Below, one piece after another: positions 8,939-19,964 of a stretch of 64,000 bases of DNA (position 1 is its first letter; each line of letters starts with the position of its first letter). The notes beneath the pieces were generated by a model. The model saw only the letters and a program-made list of their open reading frames with translations, was not told the DNA's origin and searched no databases. A program made the position numbers and the translations under genes. Origin of the DNA: an uncultured Pelagibacteraceae bacterium (GTDB lineage: Bacteria; Pseudomonadota; Alphaproteobacteria; Pelagibacterales; Pelagibacteraceae). The stretch is from assembly GCA_902623305.1 (NCBI GenBank), contig CACNTB010000004.1:1-64000 (forward strand). Direction: 5' to 3'.

Positions 8939-10351
8939 ATGAGTAATTTCTTTAATAAATCTGATTTAACAAGACAAGATACAGATAAAATAGTATCTGA
9001 AACCCTAAAAAATTGTGATGATGGTGAGTTGTATTTAGAGGAATCTAAATCGGAGTCAATTCTACTTGATGATAACAAAATTAAGAGTTCAAATTATAGT
9101 TCTGATTTAGGATTTGGATTTAGAGCTATTTCGGACGAGGTTGTTGCTTATTCATATTCAAATGAAATATCAAAAGACTCATTAAAAAGTTCATCAGAAA
9201 ATCTTAAGTCAACTCTAAAATCAATTAAAGGTACTTATAATCATGAAATACCAAAAACAAACAAGAAATTGTACGAGGATATTAATCCAATTGAACAAAA
9301 AACTTTGAAGTCAAAATTAGAGATTTTGAATAAAGTAAATGATTTTTTAAGAAAAAAAGATGGGTCAGTAAAACAAGTTACAGCTAGTTTTGCTGGTGAG
9401 CAAAAATCGATAGAAATTATTAGATCAGGTGGAGAAGTGATCACTGATGTGCGTCCATTAATTAGATTTAATGTATCTGTAATGTTGGAAAAAAATGGCA
9501 GAAAAGAAACAGGTGTTTATGGTATTGGTGGTAGACAATCTTATGATGATTATTTAAAAAATGATAATTGGAAAAATGTTTGTGAGGAAGCTCTAAGAAT
9601 AGCGTCAGTTAATTTAGAAAGTAAACCCGCACCTGCTGGTGAAATGAAGGTGGTCTTAGGACCTGGTTGGCCAGCAATATTAATTCATGAAGCAATCGGC
9701 CATGGTCTTGAAGGAGATTTTAATAGAAAAAAAACTTCAGCATTTCATAATCTTATGGGTCAAAAAGTTGCTAGTGAAGGAGTAACAATTGTAGATGATG
9801 GAACAATAGATAATAGAAGAGGAAGTTTAACTATTGACGATGAAGGAACCCCAACTGAAAGAACAGTTTTAATTGAAAAAGGTATTCTTAAAGGTTTTAT
9901 GCAAGACAGACATAATGCTCGATTAATGAATACAAAATCAACTGGTTCTGGGAGAAGAGAAAATTATAGACATATTGTTTTACCAAGAATGAGAAACACA
10001 ATGATGTTAAGTGGTAATCAAACACAGGATGAAATGATAAAATCTGTTGATAAAGGTATCTTTGCAGTAAGTTTTGGAGGAGGGCAGGTAGACATTACTT
10101 CTGGAAAATTTGTATTTAATTGCACAGAAGCCTACGAAATAAATAATGGTAAAATTGGTTCTCCAATTAAGGGAGCAACTCTAATTGGTGATGGACCATC
10201 AATACTTAAAGAAGTTTCAATGGTTGGAAACGATATGATGATGGATCCTGGTATAGGAACTTGTGGAAAAGCAGGGCAGGGAGTTCCCGTAGGAGTAGCT
10301 CAACCTTCAATTTTAATCGATAAAATGACGGTTGGTGGAACAAAACTTTAA
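8939..10351 (+). CDS. tldD: Metalloprotease subunit TldD
   Basis: TldD is the catalytic half of the TldD/TldE heterodimeric protease, which trims peptides in the cytoplasm (microcin B17 maturation and CcdA turnover in E. coli). It has 470 aa, the standard length. The zinc site HEAIGHGLEGD is at about residue 250, followed by glycine-rich C-terminal segments such as GGGQVDITSGKF and GKAGQGVPVGV. The start follows AGGGTGT. The partner tldE is 6 nt downstream. The native substrate in this organism is unknown. Confidence 0.95.
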   Translation: MSNFFNKSDLTRQDTDKIVSETLKNCDDGELYLEESKSESILLDDNKIKSSNYSSDLGFGFRAISDEVVAYSYSNEISKDSLKSSSENLKSTLKSIKGTYNHEIPKTNKKLYEDINPIEQKTLKSKLEILNKVNDFLRKKDGSVKQVTASFAGEQKSIEIIRSGGEVITDVRPLIRFNVSVMLEKNGRKETGVYGIGGRQSYDDYLKNDNWKNVCEEALRIASVNLESKPAPAGEMKVVLGPGWPAILIHEAIGHGLEGDFNRKKTSAFHNLMGQKVASEGVTIVDDGTIDNRRGSLTIDDEGTPTERTVLIEKGILKGFMQDRHNARLMNTKSTGSGRRENYRHIVLPRMRNTMMLSGNQTQDEMIKSVDKGIFAVSFGGGQVDITSGKFVFNCTEAYEINNGKIGSPIKGATLIGDGPSILKEVSMVGNDMMMDPGIGTCGKAGQGVPVGVAQPSILIDKMTVGGTKL

Positions 10352-10357
10352 AGTATT

Positions 10358-11674
10358 ATGATTAAGGATCAAGAATTTCTAAAATCGAAAGCTTCATACT
10401 GTTTAGATTTAGCAAAAAAAATGGGAGCAACTGATGCAAGTGTTACAGTAGGTCACTCAATTTCAGAAACAGTTAATTTTAGAAATAAATCCTTAGATGC
10501 CTCAGATAGATCAGATGGATTGGCATTAAGTATAGAGACTTATTTAGGTAAAAGAAGATCTTCAATTTCATCTTCAAATTTACTAGATGAAAACATAAAA
10601 ACTTTAATAGAAAAGTGCTTTGAAACTACAAAAATTACACCAGAGGACGAATTTAATTCTTTACCTGATAAAAATTTATTAGCTAAACAAATTAGCAATC
10701 TTAATTTGTATGATGAGACAAGATTCGAAAATGAAAAAAAAATAAAATATTTAAAAGATTTAGAGGAATCTGCCTCATCAGATAATCAAATCATAAATAC
10801 AGAATCTAGTTTTACTGAAAATAAATCTAATTTTATCCTAGCTAATAGTGAGGGTTTTTGTGACGGCTATAAAACTTCATCTTTTACCGCTTCTTGCGTA
10901 ACAGTTGCAAAAGATGAAAATAGCATGGAAAGAGATTACGAATTCTCTAGTAAACGTCATTTATCTGATATTAAGCAAGCAACAGATCTTGGCAATAAGG
11001 CAGCTAATGAAACTATAAGAAAATTGAGTCCCAACAAAATTGGAAGCGAGAAGATAAGCATAATTTTTGATAAAAGAATTTCAAAAGGAATGTTAAGTGC
11101 TTTTGCAAGTGCAATATCTGCATCTGCAATTTCAAGAGGCACTTCATTTTTAAAAGATAAAATTGATCAACAGGTTTTTGCAAATTCAATAAATGTAATT
11201 GATAAACCAGACATAATTAAAGGAATGGGTTCTCAAAATTTTGACTCAGAGGGTGTAAACTCAAACACATTACAACTTATAGAAAATGGAATACTTAAAA
11301 ACTATTTTGTGGACACATACAATGGAAAAAAATTGAATTTAAAATCAAATGGAAGAAGTGGTGGAACCACCAATCTTTACTTTGAAAACGGAAATATAAG
11401 TTACAAAGATCTTCTAAAAAAAAATTCAAGATGCCTTTATATTACTGAAACTATTGGTCACGGATCTAACCTAGTAACAGGAGATTATTCAGTAGGTGCC
11501 ACTGGTTTTTTAGTTGAAAACGGAGAATTTAAATATCCAGTAAATGAAATAACAATTGCTGGTAACTTTAAGGATATGTTTAAAAATATAATTTTAGCTA
11601 ATGATTTAGAATTTGAATATTCAGTCAATTCACCTACTATGATGATAGAAGGAATGACTGTTGCAGGAAAATGA
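10358..11674 (+). CDS. tldE: TldE/PmbA, partner subunit of the TldD protease
   Basis: This is the non-catalytic partner of TldD, forming a chamber around the zinc site. It has 438 aa. The N-terminal KKMGATDASVTVGHS and ETVNFRNKSLD are typical of PmbA. The C-terminal half carries SNGRSGGTTNLYFENG and ETIGHGSNLVTGDYSVGATGF, with no HExxxH motif as expected for TldE. It sits 6 nt after tldD, and its stop overlaps the next start by 4 nt (ATGA), so the three genes look like one operon. Confidence 0.95.
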   Translation: MIKDQEFLKSKASYCLDLAKKMGATDASVTVGHSISETVNFRNKSLDASDRSDGLALSIETYLGKRRSSISSSNLLDENIKTLIEKCFETTKITPEDEFNSLPDKNLLAKQISNLNLYDETRFENEKKIKYLKDLEESASSDNQIINTESSFTENKSNFILANSEGFCDGYKTSSFTASCVTVAKDENSMERDYEFSSKRHLSDIKQATDLGNKAANETIRKLSPNKIGSEKISIIFDKRISKGMLSAFASAISASAISRGTSFLKDKIDQQVFANSINVIDKPDIIKGMGSQNFDSEGVNSNTLQLIENGILKNYFVDTYNGKKLNLKSNGRSGGTTNLYFENGNISYKDLLKKNSRCLYITETIGHGSNLVTGDYSVGATGFLVENGEFKYPVNEITIAGNFKDMFKNIILANDLEFEYSVNSPTMMIEGMTVAGK

Positions 11675-12642
11675 GCAGTTATTGTGTTATTGGCTCTGGA
11701 ATTTCTGGAGCAACAATAGCTAATTTATTAAGTAAAAAAAATTCTGTACACATTTATGACAAAGCTCGAGGTCCAGGTGGTAGATCTTCTTTTAAAAGAT
11801 TAAATAAGTCAAAAGGATTCGATCATGGTGCACAATATATTTCTCCAAAATCAATTCAATTTAAAAAATTTATTACAGATTTAAGTAAAAAAAAGATTCT
11901 AAAAAAATGGACTGGCAAACATATTTTTTTAAATAGATTAAAAAAAGAAAATAAAAATCATGTTAAAATAATTGGCCGCAAAGGCAACAACGATATTAGC
12001 AAACATTTAATAAAAAATATAAATTGTAATTTTCAAAGTGAGTTAGAAAAGATTAAATATATTAAAAATAAATGGAAATTAGATTTTAAAAACAACCAAA
12101 CAAAATATTATGATAAATTAATATTAACTTGTCCATTTCCACAATTAAAAAAATTATCAAAAAAATTTATAAAAGATCCGTTCATCAAACAAAAAATTAA
12201 AATGGATGCAAATATTACAGTCATGATTGAAATTAAAAAAATTAATAAAAATGTATCAAGTTATTTATTTAACGATAAAATTTTAGGATGGGCCGCTAAA
12301 GAAAATAGTAAAAAAAGATTTAAAAGTAATAATGATTTATGGACTTTACAAAGTACAAACATATGGGCAAACAAAAAAATAAATAAAAATAGAGAAAATA
12401 AAGAAAAAAACTCTAAGATATTAATTGATAAATTTTTTAAACTTACTGGAATTAAAAAAACAAAAATATTAACCTCATTAAATCATGGTTGGAAATATTC
12501 TTCAAACTCAAGACCATTAAAGGTTAAAAGTTATTGGAATAATAAATTAAATTTTGGAGTTTGTGCAGATTGGTTTGTAGGTCCAAGAGTAGAAGCTGGA
12601 TGGATAAGTGCAAACGATCTCTTTAAAAAAATAAATAAATAA
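11671..12642 (+). CDS. Renalase-like FAD-dependent oxidoreductase
   Basis: This 323-aa flavoprotein starts with the dinucleotide-binding motif VIGSGISGATIANLL, followed by the acidic strand end IYDKARGPGGRSS. FDHGAQYISPKS and the C-terminal GVCADWFVGPRVEAGWISAND are typical of the renalase / NAD(P)-FAD amine-oxidase-like group, where the final block binds FAD. The middle is strongly lysine-rich like its surroundings. The substrate is unknown. It is translationally coupled to tldE by ATGA, and its stop is 2 nt from the convergent DUF6134 gene. Confidence 0.82.
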   Translation: MSSYCVIGSGISGATIANLLSKKNSVHIYDKARGPGGRSSFKRLNKSKGFDHGAQYISPKSIQFKKFITDLSKKKILKKWTGKHIFLNRLKKENKNHVKIIGRKGNNDISKHLIKNINCNFQSELEKIKYIKNKWKLDFKNNQTKYYDKLILTCPFPQLKKLSKKFIKDPFIKQKIKMDANITVMIEIKKINKNVSSYLFNDKILGWAAKENSKKRFKSNNDLWTLQSTNIWANKKINKNRENKEKNSKILIDKFFKLTGIKKTKILTSLNHGWKYSSNSRPLKVKSYWNNKLNFGVCADWFVGPRVEAGWISANDLFKKINK

Positions 12643-12644
12643 TT

Positions 12645-13325
12645 TTATTTAAGATTTTTTAAACGATATTCCCAATTTCCCATTCTCTCATATGTAACTT
12701 TGACAATAACTGAAGTTTTTTTATCAAGCCAAATATCAAAATTTAATTTTTTATCTTCAGGAAGAGACATATCTTTAGATGTAAGTTTGAAATGATCTGT
12801 TTCGTATTTTTTGTCATTAATTGAAATATTCTCCTTGCCAATAAAAGTAACTATTTGTTCTTTTATACTTCCAGAAATAGGACTTATTTGGCTTTCTGCT
12901 TGTAAAATTCTATGACTCCACCAATTTCCAATAATATTTTTTATAGAAGCTTTACCTGAATATGAAGACCCTTTGATGTCAAACTTTTTATTATTTTTAT
13001 CCAGTTTTAAGTTTACAAATTTTTCTTTTTTATTTTGAAGTGTCTTTGATTGAAAAGATATTAAGTTATCTTTTAAATAAATTTCTTCTCCATATCCCTC
13101 TACTTTAAATATTGCCACTGATAGTAATTTTACTTCAAATTTGTATTGATTTTTTACTATAGTTTTTTCACCATCTCTTTTAAAAAAATAATTGTTGTAC
13201 CCAATAACTTCATTATTTCTCAAGATCTCCATTTCTATTTTGTCAAATTTGTTATAATGACCAATATGAGCTAAAGAAATTGATGAGAAAAATACAACAA
13301 GTAAAGCAATTGCAAACTTTTTCAT
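12645..13325 (-). CDS. Periplasmic protein, DUF6134-like
   Basis: This 226-aa protein has a clear signal peptide, MKKFAIALLVVFFSSISLA, with cleavage expected before HIGHYN. The mature part is beta-rich: EMEILRNNEVIGYNNYFF, then KFEVKLLSVAIFKVEGYGEEIY, NWWSHRILQAE and a C-terminal LPEDKKLNFDIWLDKKTSVIVKVTYER. This pattern resembles the DUF6134 family of secreted proteins of unknown function. The match is by memory of the pattern, so the family name is tentative. It stands alone and is divergent from the YczE-like gene with a 53-nt spacer. Confidence 0.7.
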   Translation of the reverse strand: MKKFAIALLVVFFSSISLAHIGHYNKFDKIEMEILRNNEVIGYNNYFFKRDGEKTIVKNQYKFEVKLLSVAIFKVEGYGEEIYLKDNLISFQSKTLQNKKEKFVNLKLDKNNKKFDIKGSSYSGKASIKNIIGNWWSHRILQAESQISPISGSIKEQIVTFIGKENISINDKKYETDHFKLTSKDMSLPEDKKLNFDIWLDKKTSVIVKVTYERMGNWEYRLKNLK

Positions 13326-13378
13326 TTGCTAGTTACAATATTAGAATTTTTCATTAATAGATATAGTTTATTACAATT

Positions 13379-14026
13379 ATGTTTTTAAAAATAAAAAAAA
13401 TTCCAAAAGTAAAATGGAGCTCAGAAAAACCATTTAATTTTAAACCAAAGTTTTCTACATTTTTTTTCTTATGTTTTGGTTTGTCTTTATTTGGATTAGG
13501 TGAGGGATTGTTGATTGTTTCATTCACTGGAGCATCTCCCTGGAGTGTTTTAGCCCAAGGTATTTCTTTAAATGTTAATTTAAGTATTGGAACTATCACA
13601 TTATTAATAAGTATTGGTGTTTTAATTTTATGGATCCCTCTTGGTCAAAAACCAGGAATGGGTACAATATTTAATGCTTTGATAATTGCAATGATGATTG
13701 ATCTTTGTATCAAATATGTTCCAACACCATCAAATTATATACATCAATTAATTTTAGCTATGATTTCTGTAATCATAGTTGGAATAGGTGGGGGTATTTA
13801 TTTAGTATCAAATTTAGGAGCCGGTCCTAGAGATGGGCTTATGATAGGATTACAAAAATTAACTAATTTTCCTATAGCTGTTGTAAGAGGAACATTAGAA
13901 ATTTCAGTTGTTAGTATTGGATGGTATTTAGGAGGAACAGTAGGAATTGGAACTTTATTGTTCGCATTTGGCATAGGTCCTTGCGTTGCCTTAGGACTTT
14001 ATTTAGTTGATAAAACTTTTGATTAA
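13379..14026 (+). CDS. YczE/YitT-like integral membrane protein
   Basis: This 215-aa inner-membrane protein has about five TM helices. The N-terminal cytoplasmic stretch is followed by GLSLFGLGEGLLIVSFTGAS and PWSVLAQGIS, then GPRDGLMIGLQ and GTLLFAFGIGP. The paired ASPWSVL and GPRDGL segments define the YczE family, found beside transporters and regulators in other bacteria. The transported or sensed molecule is unknown. It overlaps the end of convergent typA by 4 nt. Confidence 0.82.
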   Translation: MFLKIKKIPKVKWSSEKPFNFKPKFSTFFFLCFGLSLFGLGEGLLIVSFTGASPWSVLAQGISLNVNLSIGTITLLISIGVLILWIPLGQKPGMGTIFNALIIAMMIDLCIKYVPTPSNYIHQLILAMISVIIVGIGGGIYLVSNLGAGPRDGLMIGLQKLTNFPIAVVRGTLEISVVSIGWYLGGTVGIGTLLFAFGIGPCVALGLYLVDKTFD

Positions 14027-15849
14027 GCTGCAGCTATAGCTTTTTCGCTTTTTTTTCTTTCGTGTGGATCTAGAATTGCTTTTCTCAATCTACATGAGTC
14101 TGGAGTTATCTCTAAAGCTTCATCAGTATTAAGCATGCTTAATTGTTCTGCAATTGACATTTTTCTTACAGGTGTAAGTACAACATTCTCATCAGTGCCT
14201 TGAGTTCTCATATTGGTCAATTTTTTACCCTTCATTACATTAATGATCATGTCTCCTGGTTTAGGCGAAAGACCAACAATCATTCCAGGATAAACAGAGT
14301 CATTATGTGTAACAAACATTTCTCCTCTAGCCTGTAAGTTGAAGATTGCGAAAGCAACAGCTTTTCCTTGTTCCATTGAGATTAACGCTCCATTTCTTCT
14401 ACCTTCCATTTCTCCTTCAAAAGGACCATAGCTATGGAATATTCTGTTGATCACCCCATTTCCTTTTGTAAGCGTAAGAAATCTACTTGTGTATCCCATT
14501 AGGCCTCTAGTAGGTGCGTGAAAAATTAATCTTTTTTTGTTAATTCCTGTATCTTTTAATTCTATTAGTTTCCCTTTTCTTCTGTTCATTGAATCGATTA
14601 CTTTTGATGAATGTTCTTCATCAAGGTCCATAGTAATTTCTTCAATCGGCTCAAGTTTATTTCCACTTTCATCAGTTTTGTATAAAACTTTTGGAGGGCT
14701 GACTGTCATTTCAAAACCTTCTCTTCTCATTTGAGTTAAAAGAATTTCTAACATTAGTTCACCTCTACCACTAACAACAAAAGAGTCTTTTCCCTCGTTT
14801 TCTGAAAATGTAATACCAACATTATTTTGTGACTCTTGAATTAATCTATCTCGTATCTGTGTGCTGGTTAATTTTTTACCTTCAGTTCCAGCTAAAGGTG
14901 AAGTATTTACTGTAATTGTAATTGACATTGTAGGAGGATCTATTGGTGTAGCAGGGATTGGTTCATTTACCTCTAGGTCACATATTGTATCAGCAACGTT
15001 TGCTTTTTCTAACCCAGCAACAACTACAATATCTCCAGCCTCACCAATATCTATTGGAACTTTTTTTGTTCCTTCATATCTAAAAATTTTTGTTAACTTT
15101 CCTTCATCAATTTTTTCACCATTTAAATTGATTGCTTTTATAGATTGATTAGCTTTCGCGGTACCTTGTGTAATTCTTCCAACTAAACTTCTTCCTAAAA
15201 AACTATCTGCATAAAGTAGTGTTGATAACATTGCAAAAGGTTTAGTTTTATCAAGTTCAGCAGGTTTTACATGATCAACAATCAAATCTAACAAAGGATT
15301 TAAATTTTCTCTTGGACCATCAACTTCATGATCAGCCCAACCTGATCTTCCACTTGCATAGAGAACTGGAAAATCTAATTGTTCTTCATTTGCATCTAAG
15401 CTAACAAATAAATCAAATGTTTCATCTAAAACCTCATTAGCCCTTTGATCAGCTTTATCTAATTTATTAATAACAACAATTGGCTTTAATCCTTGTTTAA
15501 GTGCTTTTGATAATACAAATTTTGTCTGAGGCATAACGCCTTCTGCAGAGTCAATTAATAACAGTGCTCCGTCTGCCATACTTAAAACTCTTTCAACTTC
15601 TGCAGCAAAATCTCTGTGGCCTGGAGTATCGATTATATTTATTCTTGATTTGTTCCAATTTATTGATGCAGGTTTAGCTAAAATTGTAATACCTCTTTCT
15701 TTTTCAAGCTCACCTGAGTCCATTAATCTTTCATCAACAACTTCATTATCTCTAAATGAACCACTTTGTTTCATTAAATTATCAATTAGAGTAGTTTTGC
15801 CATGATCAACATGAGCTATGATTGTGATGTTTCTAATATTATTGCTCAT
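14023..15849 (-). CDS. typA: Ribosome-associated GTPase TypA/BipA
   Basis: This translational GTPase assists 50S assembly and stress or cold growth. At 608 aa it is full length. The G-domain contains AHVDHGKTTL (G1), RGITI (G2), DTPGH (G3) and NKLD (G4). Domain V and the TypA-specific C-terminal region follow, with GVINRIFHSYGPFEGEMEGRRNG and GTDENVVLTPVRKM. It has no SD stronger than a weak AGCC stretch. Its 5' side holds an 85-nt gap and the 38-codon ORF. It is likely monocistronic. Confidence 0.97.
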   Translation of the reverse strand: MSNNIRNITIIAHVDHGKTTLIDNLMKQSGSFRDNEVVDERLMDSGELEKERGITILAKPASINWNKSRINIIDTPGHRDFAAEVERVLSMADGALLLIDSAEGVMPQTKFVLSKALKQGLKPIVVINKLDKADQRANEVLDETFDLFVSLDANEEQLDFPVLYASGRSGWADHEVDGPRENLNPLLDLIVDHVKPAELDKTKPFAMLSTLLYADSFLGRSLVGRITQGTAKANQSIKAINLNGEKIDEGKLTKIFRYEGTKKVPIDIGEAGDIVVVAGLEKANVADTICDLEVNEPIPATPIDPPTMSITITVNTSPLAGTEGKKLTSTQIRDRLIQESQNNVGITFSENEGKDSFVVSGRGELMLEILLTQMRREGFEMTVSPPKVLYKTDESGNKLEPIEEITMDLDEEHSSKVIDSMNRRKGKLIELKDTGINKKRLIFHAPTRGLMGYTSRFLTLTKGNGVINRIFHSYGPFEGEMEGRRNGALISMEQGKAVAFAIFNLQARGEMFVTHNDSVYPGMIVGLSPKPGDMIINVMKGKKLTNMRTQGTDENVVLTPVRKMSIAEQLSMLNTDEALEITPDSCRLRKAILDPHERKKSEKAIAAA

Positions 15850-15934
15850 AAATTCTGGCTCTTATACATATTTAAAAGGATATTAAAACTCAAAAAAACT
15901 CACAACTGGCTTGAATAATTTTAAAAATTCAGGA

Positions 15935-16051
15935 TTAATTTGTCTTTTTTTGCTTATCTTTTTTAAGTTTTCTTTTTTCTTTAAAGCTCAATTTAGGTTT
16001 TTTTTTAATACTAGAGTCTTTAAATGATTTACCGCTATATCTTTTTGACAT
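15935..16051 (-). CDS. Small basic protein (38 aa), not in the ORF track
   Basis: An ATG at 16051 opens a 38-codon frame that starts MSKRYSGKSFKDSS, continues with KKKPKLSFKEKRKLKKDKQKK and ends TN before TAA. It is highly basic (about 17 Lys/Arg), has no hydrophobic stretch and would fit an RNA- or ribosome-binding peptide. Support is the position in an otherwise empty 273-nt gap and a sensible start. The SD is poor. It lies between the groEL terminator and typA, so expression would need terminator read-through or a promoter overlapping the hairpin. No function can be assigned. Confidence 0.5.
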   Translation of the reverse strand: MSKRYSGKSFKDSSIKKKPKLSFKEKRKLKKDKQKKTN

Positions 16052-16066
16052 GATTAAACTTGACAT

Positions 16067-16097
16067 AAAAAAAAGGCCATCTTGAGACGGCCTTTTT
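16067..16097 (-). terminator. Intrinsic terminator of groESL
   Basis: On the minus strand AAAAAGGCCGTC-TCAA-GATGGCCTTTTTTT forms a 7-bp stem (GGCC plus G-U, U-A and C-G pairs) with a tetraloop. A-T pairs extend it and it ends in a U-run. It starts 25 nt past the groEL stop. The A-run on the other side means it could also work in the plus direction, but no plus-strand gene reads into it. Confidence 0.9.
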
Positions 16098-16122
16098 AGA
16101 ATTAATTTAAGTAAATGAGTGA

Positions 16123-17796
<1,674 letters not shown>

Positions 17797-17806
17797 TTAA
17801 ATTAAA

Positions 17807-18097
17807 TTACTTACCTGAAATACCCATAATGTCTGACTCTTTCATTATGCTGTATTCTTTACCATTAATTTTGACTTCAGTTCCTGACCACTTGCCAAAT
17901 AAAACTTTATCGCCAACTTTAACATCCATTGGAATTATTTTTCCATCTTCAGTTTTTGCTCCACCACCAACAGCAACAACTTTACCCTCTTGAGGTTTTT
18001 CTTGAGCTGAGTCGGGGATTATTATTCCTCCAGCAGTTTTTTCACTACCATCTAATACTTCAATTAAAACTCTGTCATGTAATGGTTTAAACTTCAT
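17807..18097 (-). CDS. groES: Co-chaperonin GroES (10 kDa)
   Basis: GroES is the lid of the GroEL chamber. The true start is the ATG at 18097 ([16 protein letters not shown]), preceded by AAAGGAGA. The track start 13 codons earlier has no family counterpart. The product is 96 aa with the mobile loop region [18 protein letters not shown] and the [15 protein letters not shown] segment, all standard. It is the first gene of groESL. Confidence 0.98.
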   Translation of the reverse strand: MKFKPLHDRVLIEVLDGSEKTAGGIIIPDSAQEKPQEGKVVAVGGGAKTEDGKIIPMDVKVGDKVLFGKWSGTEVKINGKEYSIMKESDIMGISGK

Positions 18098-18132
18098 AAA
18101 TTCTCCTTTATAATTCTTTATAAATATTGGCT

Positions 18133-18162
18133 TCATATAGATATTTCACAGCCTATTTCAAG
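18133..18162 (-). promoter_or_regulatory. Sigma-32-like promoter of groESL
   Basis: On the minus strand CTTGAAA (18162-18156) is followed by 13 nt and ATCTATATGA (18142-18133). The -35 is a perfect RpoH match. The -10 keeps the CxATAT part of CCCCATAT but is weaker than in hsp20. It lies about 36 nt upstream of the groES start. The identical -35 and spacer length at both heat-shock genes in this window support the call. Confidence 0.68.
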
Positions 18163-18228
18163 ATTAGAAAGTATTAGAATGTTAATATTGTTAGTAAATT
18201 CTAGATTTTATGGTTTATACCTTAAAAT

Positions 18229-19047
18229 ATGACCAAAAATTTAGATTTAAATGGCCTAAATTCGATAGCTGATAATTATGATCTTTTTTATATAGATTTA
18301 TGGGGAGTTATTCATAATGGGATTAATCTCCATGAAAAAGCAATAGCTGTTTTAGAGGAACTTTTAAAAAAAGAGAAAATGCTCGTACTTTTAACAAATG
18401 CACCAAGACCAAATAAAACTGTTCAAAATTTTCTAGAAAAAATGGGCATGGATAAAGTTTTAAGAGATCATGTATTTACATCAGGAGAGGCTGCATTGAA
18501 TTATTTGAAAAAATCCTTCTTATCGAAAAAGTTTTACCACATAGGACCACCTAGAGATTTTGATCTATTTTATTTAATTGAGAAGAATAAGTGTGAGGAT
18601 ATTATTGATAGTGAATATTTGTTATGCACAGGGTTGTTTGATGATCAAGATAAGGATTTAAAATTTTATAAAAATTTACTCGAAAAACATATTAATAAAA
18701 AAATGATTTGTACAAATCCAGATTTAATCGTCGATCGTGGTGAAGTTAGAGAGTTATGTGCAGGCTCTGTTGCAATGGTTTTTGAAAAAATGGGTGGAGA
18801 AGTAATATATTTTGGAAAACCACATCCTGAGGTTTATAATCAATCGATTGATAACAAAAATAAAAAAATATTAGCAATTGGCGATAATTTAAATACTGAC
18901 ATTAGGGGCGCAAATCTTTTAAATTACGATTCTTTACTAATCGGCAACGGAATACATAAAAATGAAATAAAAAAAAAAGGCATCGAACGCGTTACAAAAG
19001 AGTATGAGGCGATTGTTAATTATATTCAGTCAGATTTAAAATGGTAA
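18229..19047 (+). CDS. HAD-IIA family hydrolase (TIGR01459-like sugar phosphatase)
   Basis: This cytoplasmic haloacid-dehalogenase-fold phosphatase has 272 aa. Motif I is YIDLWGVIHNG, with the nucleophile Asp. VLLTNAPRPN holds motif II, and FGKPHPEVYN and AIGDNLNTDIRGAN provide motifs III and IV. Together they point to the NagD-like subclass IIA found next to ribF in alphaproteobacteria. The substrate is unknown, though proximity to riboflavin kinase would fit a nucleotide-sugar or flavin phosphate. It overlaps ribF by 7 nt. It is divergent from groES. Confidence 0.88.
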   Translation: MTKNLDLNGLNSIADNYDLFYIDLWGVIHNGINLHEKAIAVLEELLKKEKMLVLLTNAPRPNKTVQNFLEKMGMDKVLRDHVFTSGEAALNYLKKSFLSKKFYHIGPPRDFDLFYLIEKNKCEDIIDSEYLLCTGLFDDQDKDLKFYKNLLEKHINKKMICTNPDLIVDRGEVRELCAGSVAMVFEKMGGEVIYFGKPHPEVYNQSIDNKNKKILAIGDNLNTDIRGANLLNYDSLLIGNGIHKNEIKKKGIERVTKEYEAIVNYIQSDLKW

Positions 19048-19964
19048 AGCATTATACAAATTTTAATGTTCAAAAAACACATAGAGGATCAATTATTCTA
19101 ATAGGTAATTTTGATGGTATGCATTTAGGACATCAAAAATTATTTCAATTAGCAAAGTCCTATAAAAAAAAATATAATTTAAAGATTGGTGTTGTAAATT
19201 TTGATCCTATGCCAAAGATGTTTTTTAATAAAAAATTAAAAAATTTTCGACTTTCTAATATTGATCAAAAAATTAAGTTACTTAGTAATTTTAAAGTAGA
19301 TTTTGTTATTACAAAAAAATTTGATAAAAAATTTTCAAAAACTAAAGCACTAAACTTTATTACTCAAACTTTAAATAAAAAATTAAGTTCCAGATTTATT
19401 TTTGTTAGTAATAATTTTAGATTTGGAAATAAAAGAGAGGGAAATGTTAATTTGTTAATAAAATATGAGAAATCATTTAATTACAAGATTGTCAAACCAG
19501 AACCATTAGTTAAAAGTAATAAAATTGTATCCTCATCTTTAATAAGAAATCTCTTAGAAAAAGGTTTTTTATATAAAGCTAATAATCTTTTGAGTAGAAA
19601 TTGGACAATACAAGGAACTGTTGAAAGGGGAAGACAGCTAGGAAAAAAAATTGGTTTTCCTACATGTAATATAGATATTAAAGATTATGTCTTAGCAAAA
19701 CCAGGTGTCTATGCAGTCAAAGTTTTAAGGAAAAATAGTATAAAATACCTTAGAGGAATTGCTAATCTTGGATATAGACCAACATTTAATCAAAAAAAAT
19801 TATTATTAGAAGTTCATTTATTTAATTTTTCTGGAAATCTTTACAATAAACTTTTATCAGTAGAGTTTTTAAAGTTTATAAGAAAAGAAAAAAAATTTAA
19901 TAATGTTAATCAATTAAGAGCTCAAATAAAAAAAGATTTAAATATCGCAAAAAAGACTAAATGA
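19041..19964 (+). CDS. ribF: Bifunctional riboflavin kinase / FMN adenylyltransferase
   Basis: This enzyme turns riboflavin into FMN and then FAD. It has 307 aa. The N-terminal adenylyltransferase carries GNFDGMHLGHQKLF (the HxGH nucleotidyltransferase motif), and SSSLIRNLLEKG is the ISSTxIR-like motif. The C-terminal kinase domain starts near GTVERGRQLGKKIGFPTCNID. Its start lies inside the end of the HAD gene and its stop overlaps ileS by 4 nt, so coupling is likely. Flavins feed the many flavoproteins in this window. Confidence 0.97.
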   Translation: MVKHYTNFNVQKTHRGSIILIGNFDGMHLGHQKLFQLAKSYKKKYNLKIGVVNFDPMPKMFFNKKLKNFRLSNIDQKIKLLSNFKVDFVITKKFDKKFSKTKALNFITQTLNKKLSSRFIFVSNNFRFGNKREGNVNLLIKYEKSFNYKIVKPEPLVKSNKIVSSSLIRNLLEKGFLYKANNLLSRNWTIQGTVERGRQLGKKIGFPTCNIDIKDYVLAKPGVYAVKVLRKNSIKYLRGIANLGYRPTFNQKKLLLEVHLFNFSGNLYNKLLSVEFLKFIRKEKKFNNVNQLRAQIKKDLNIAKKTK

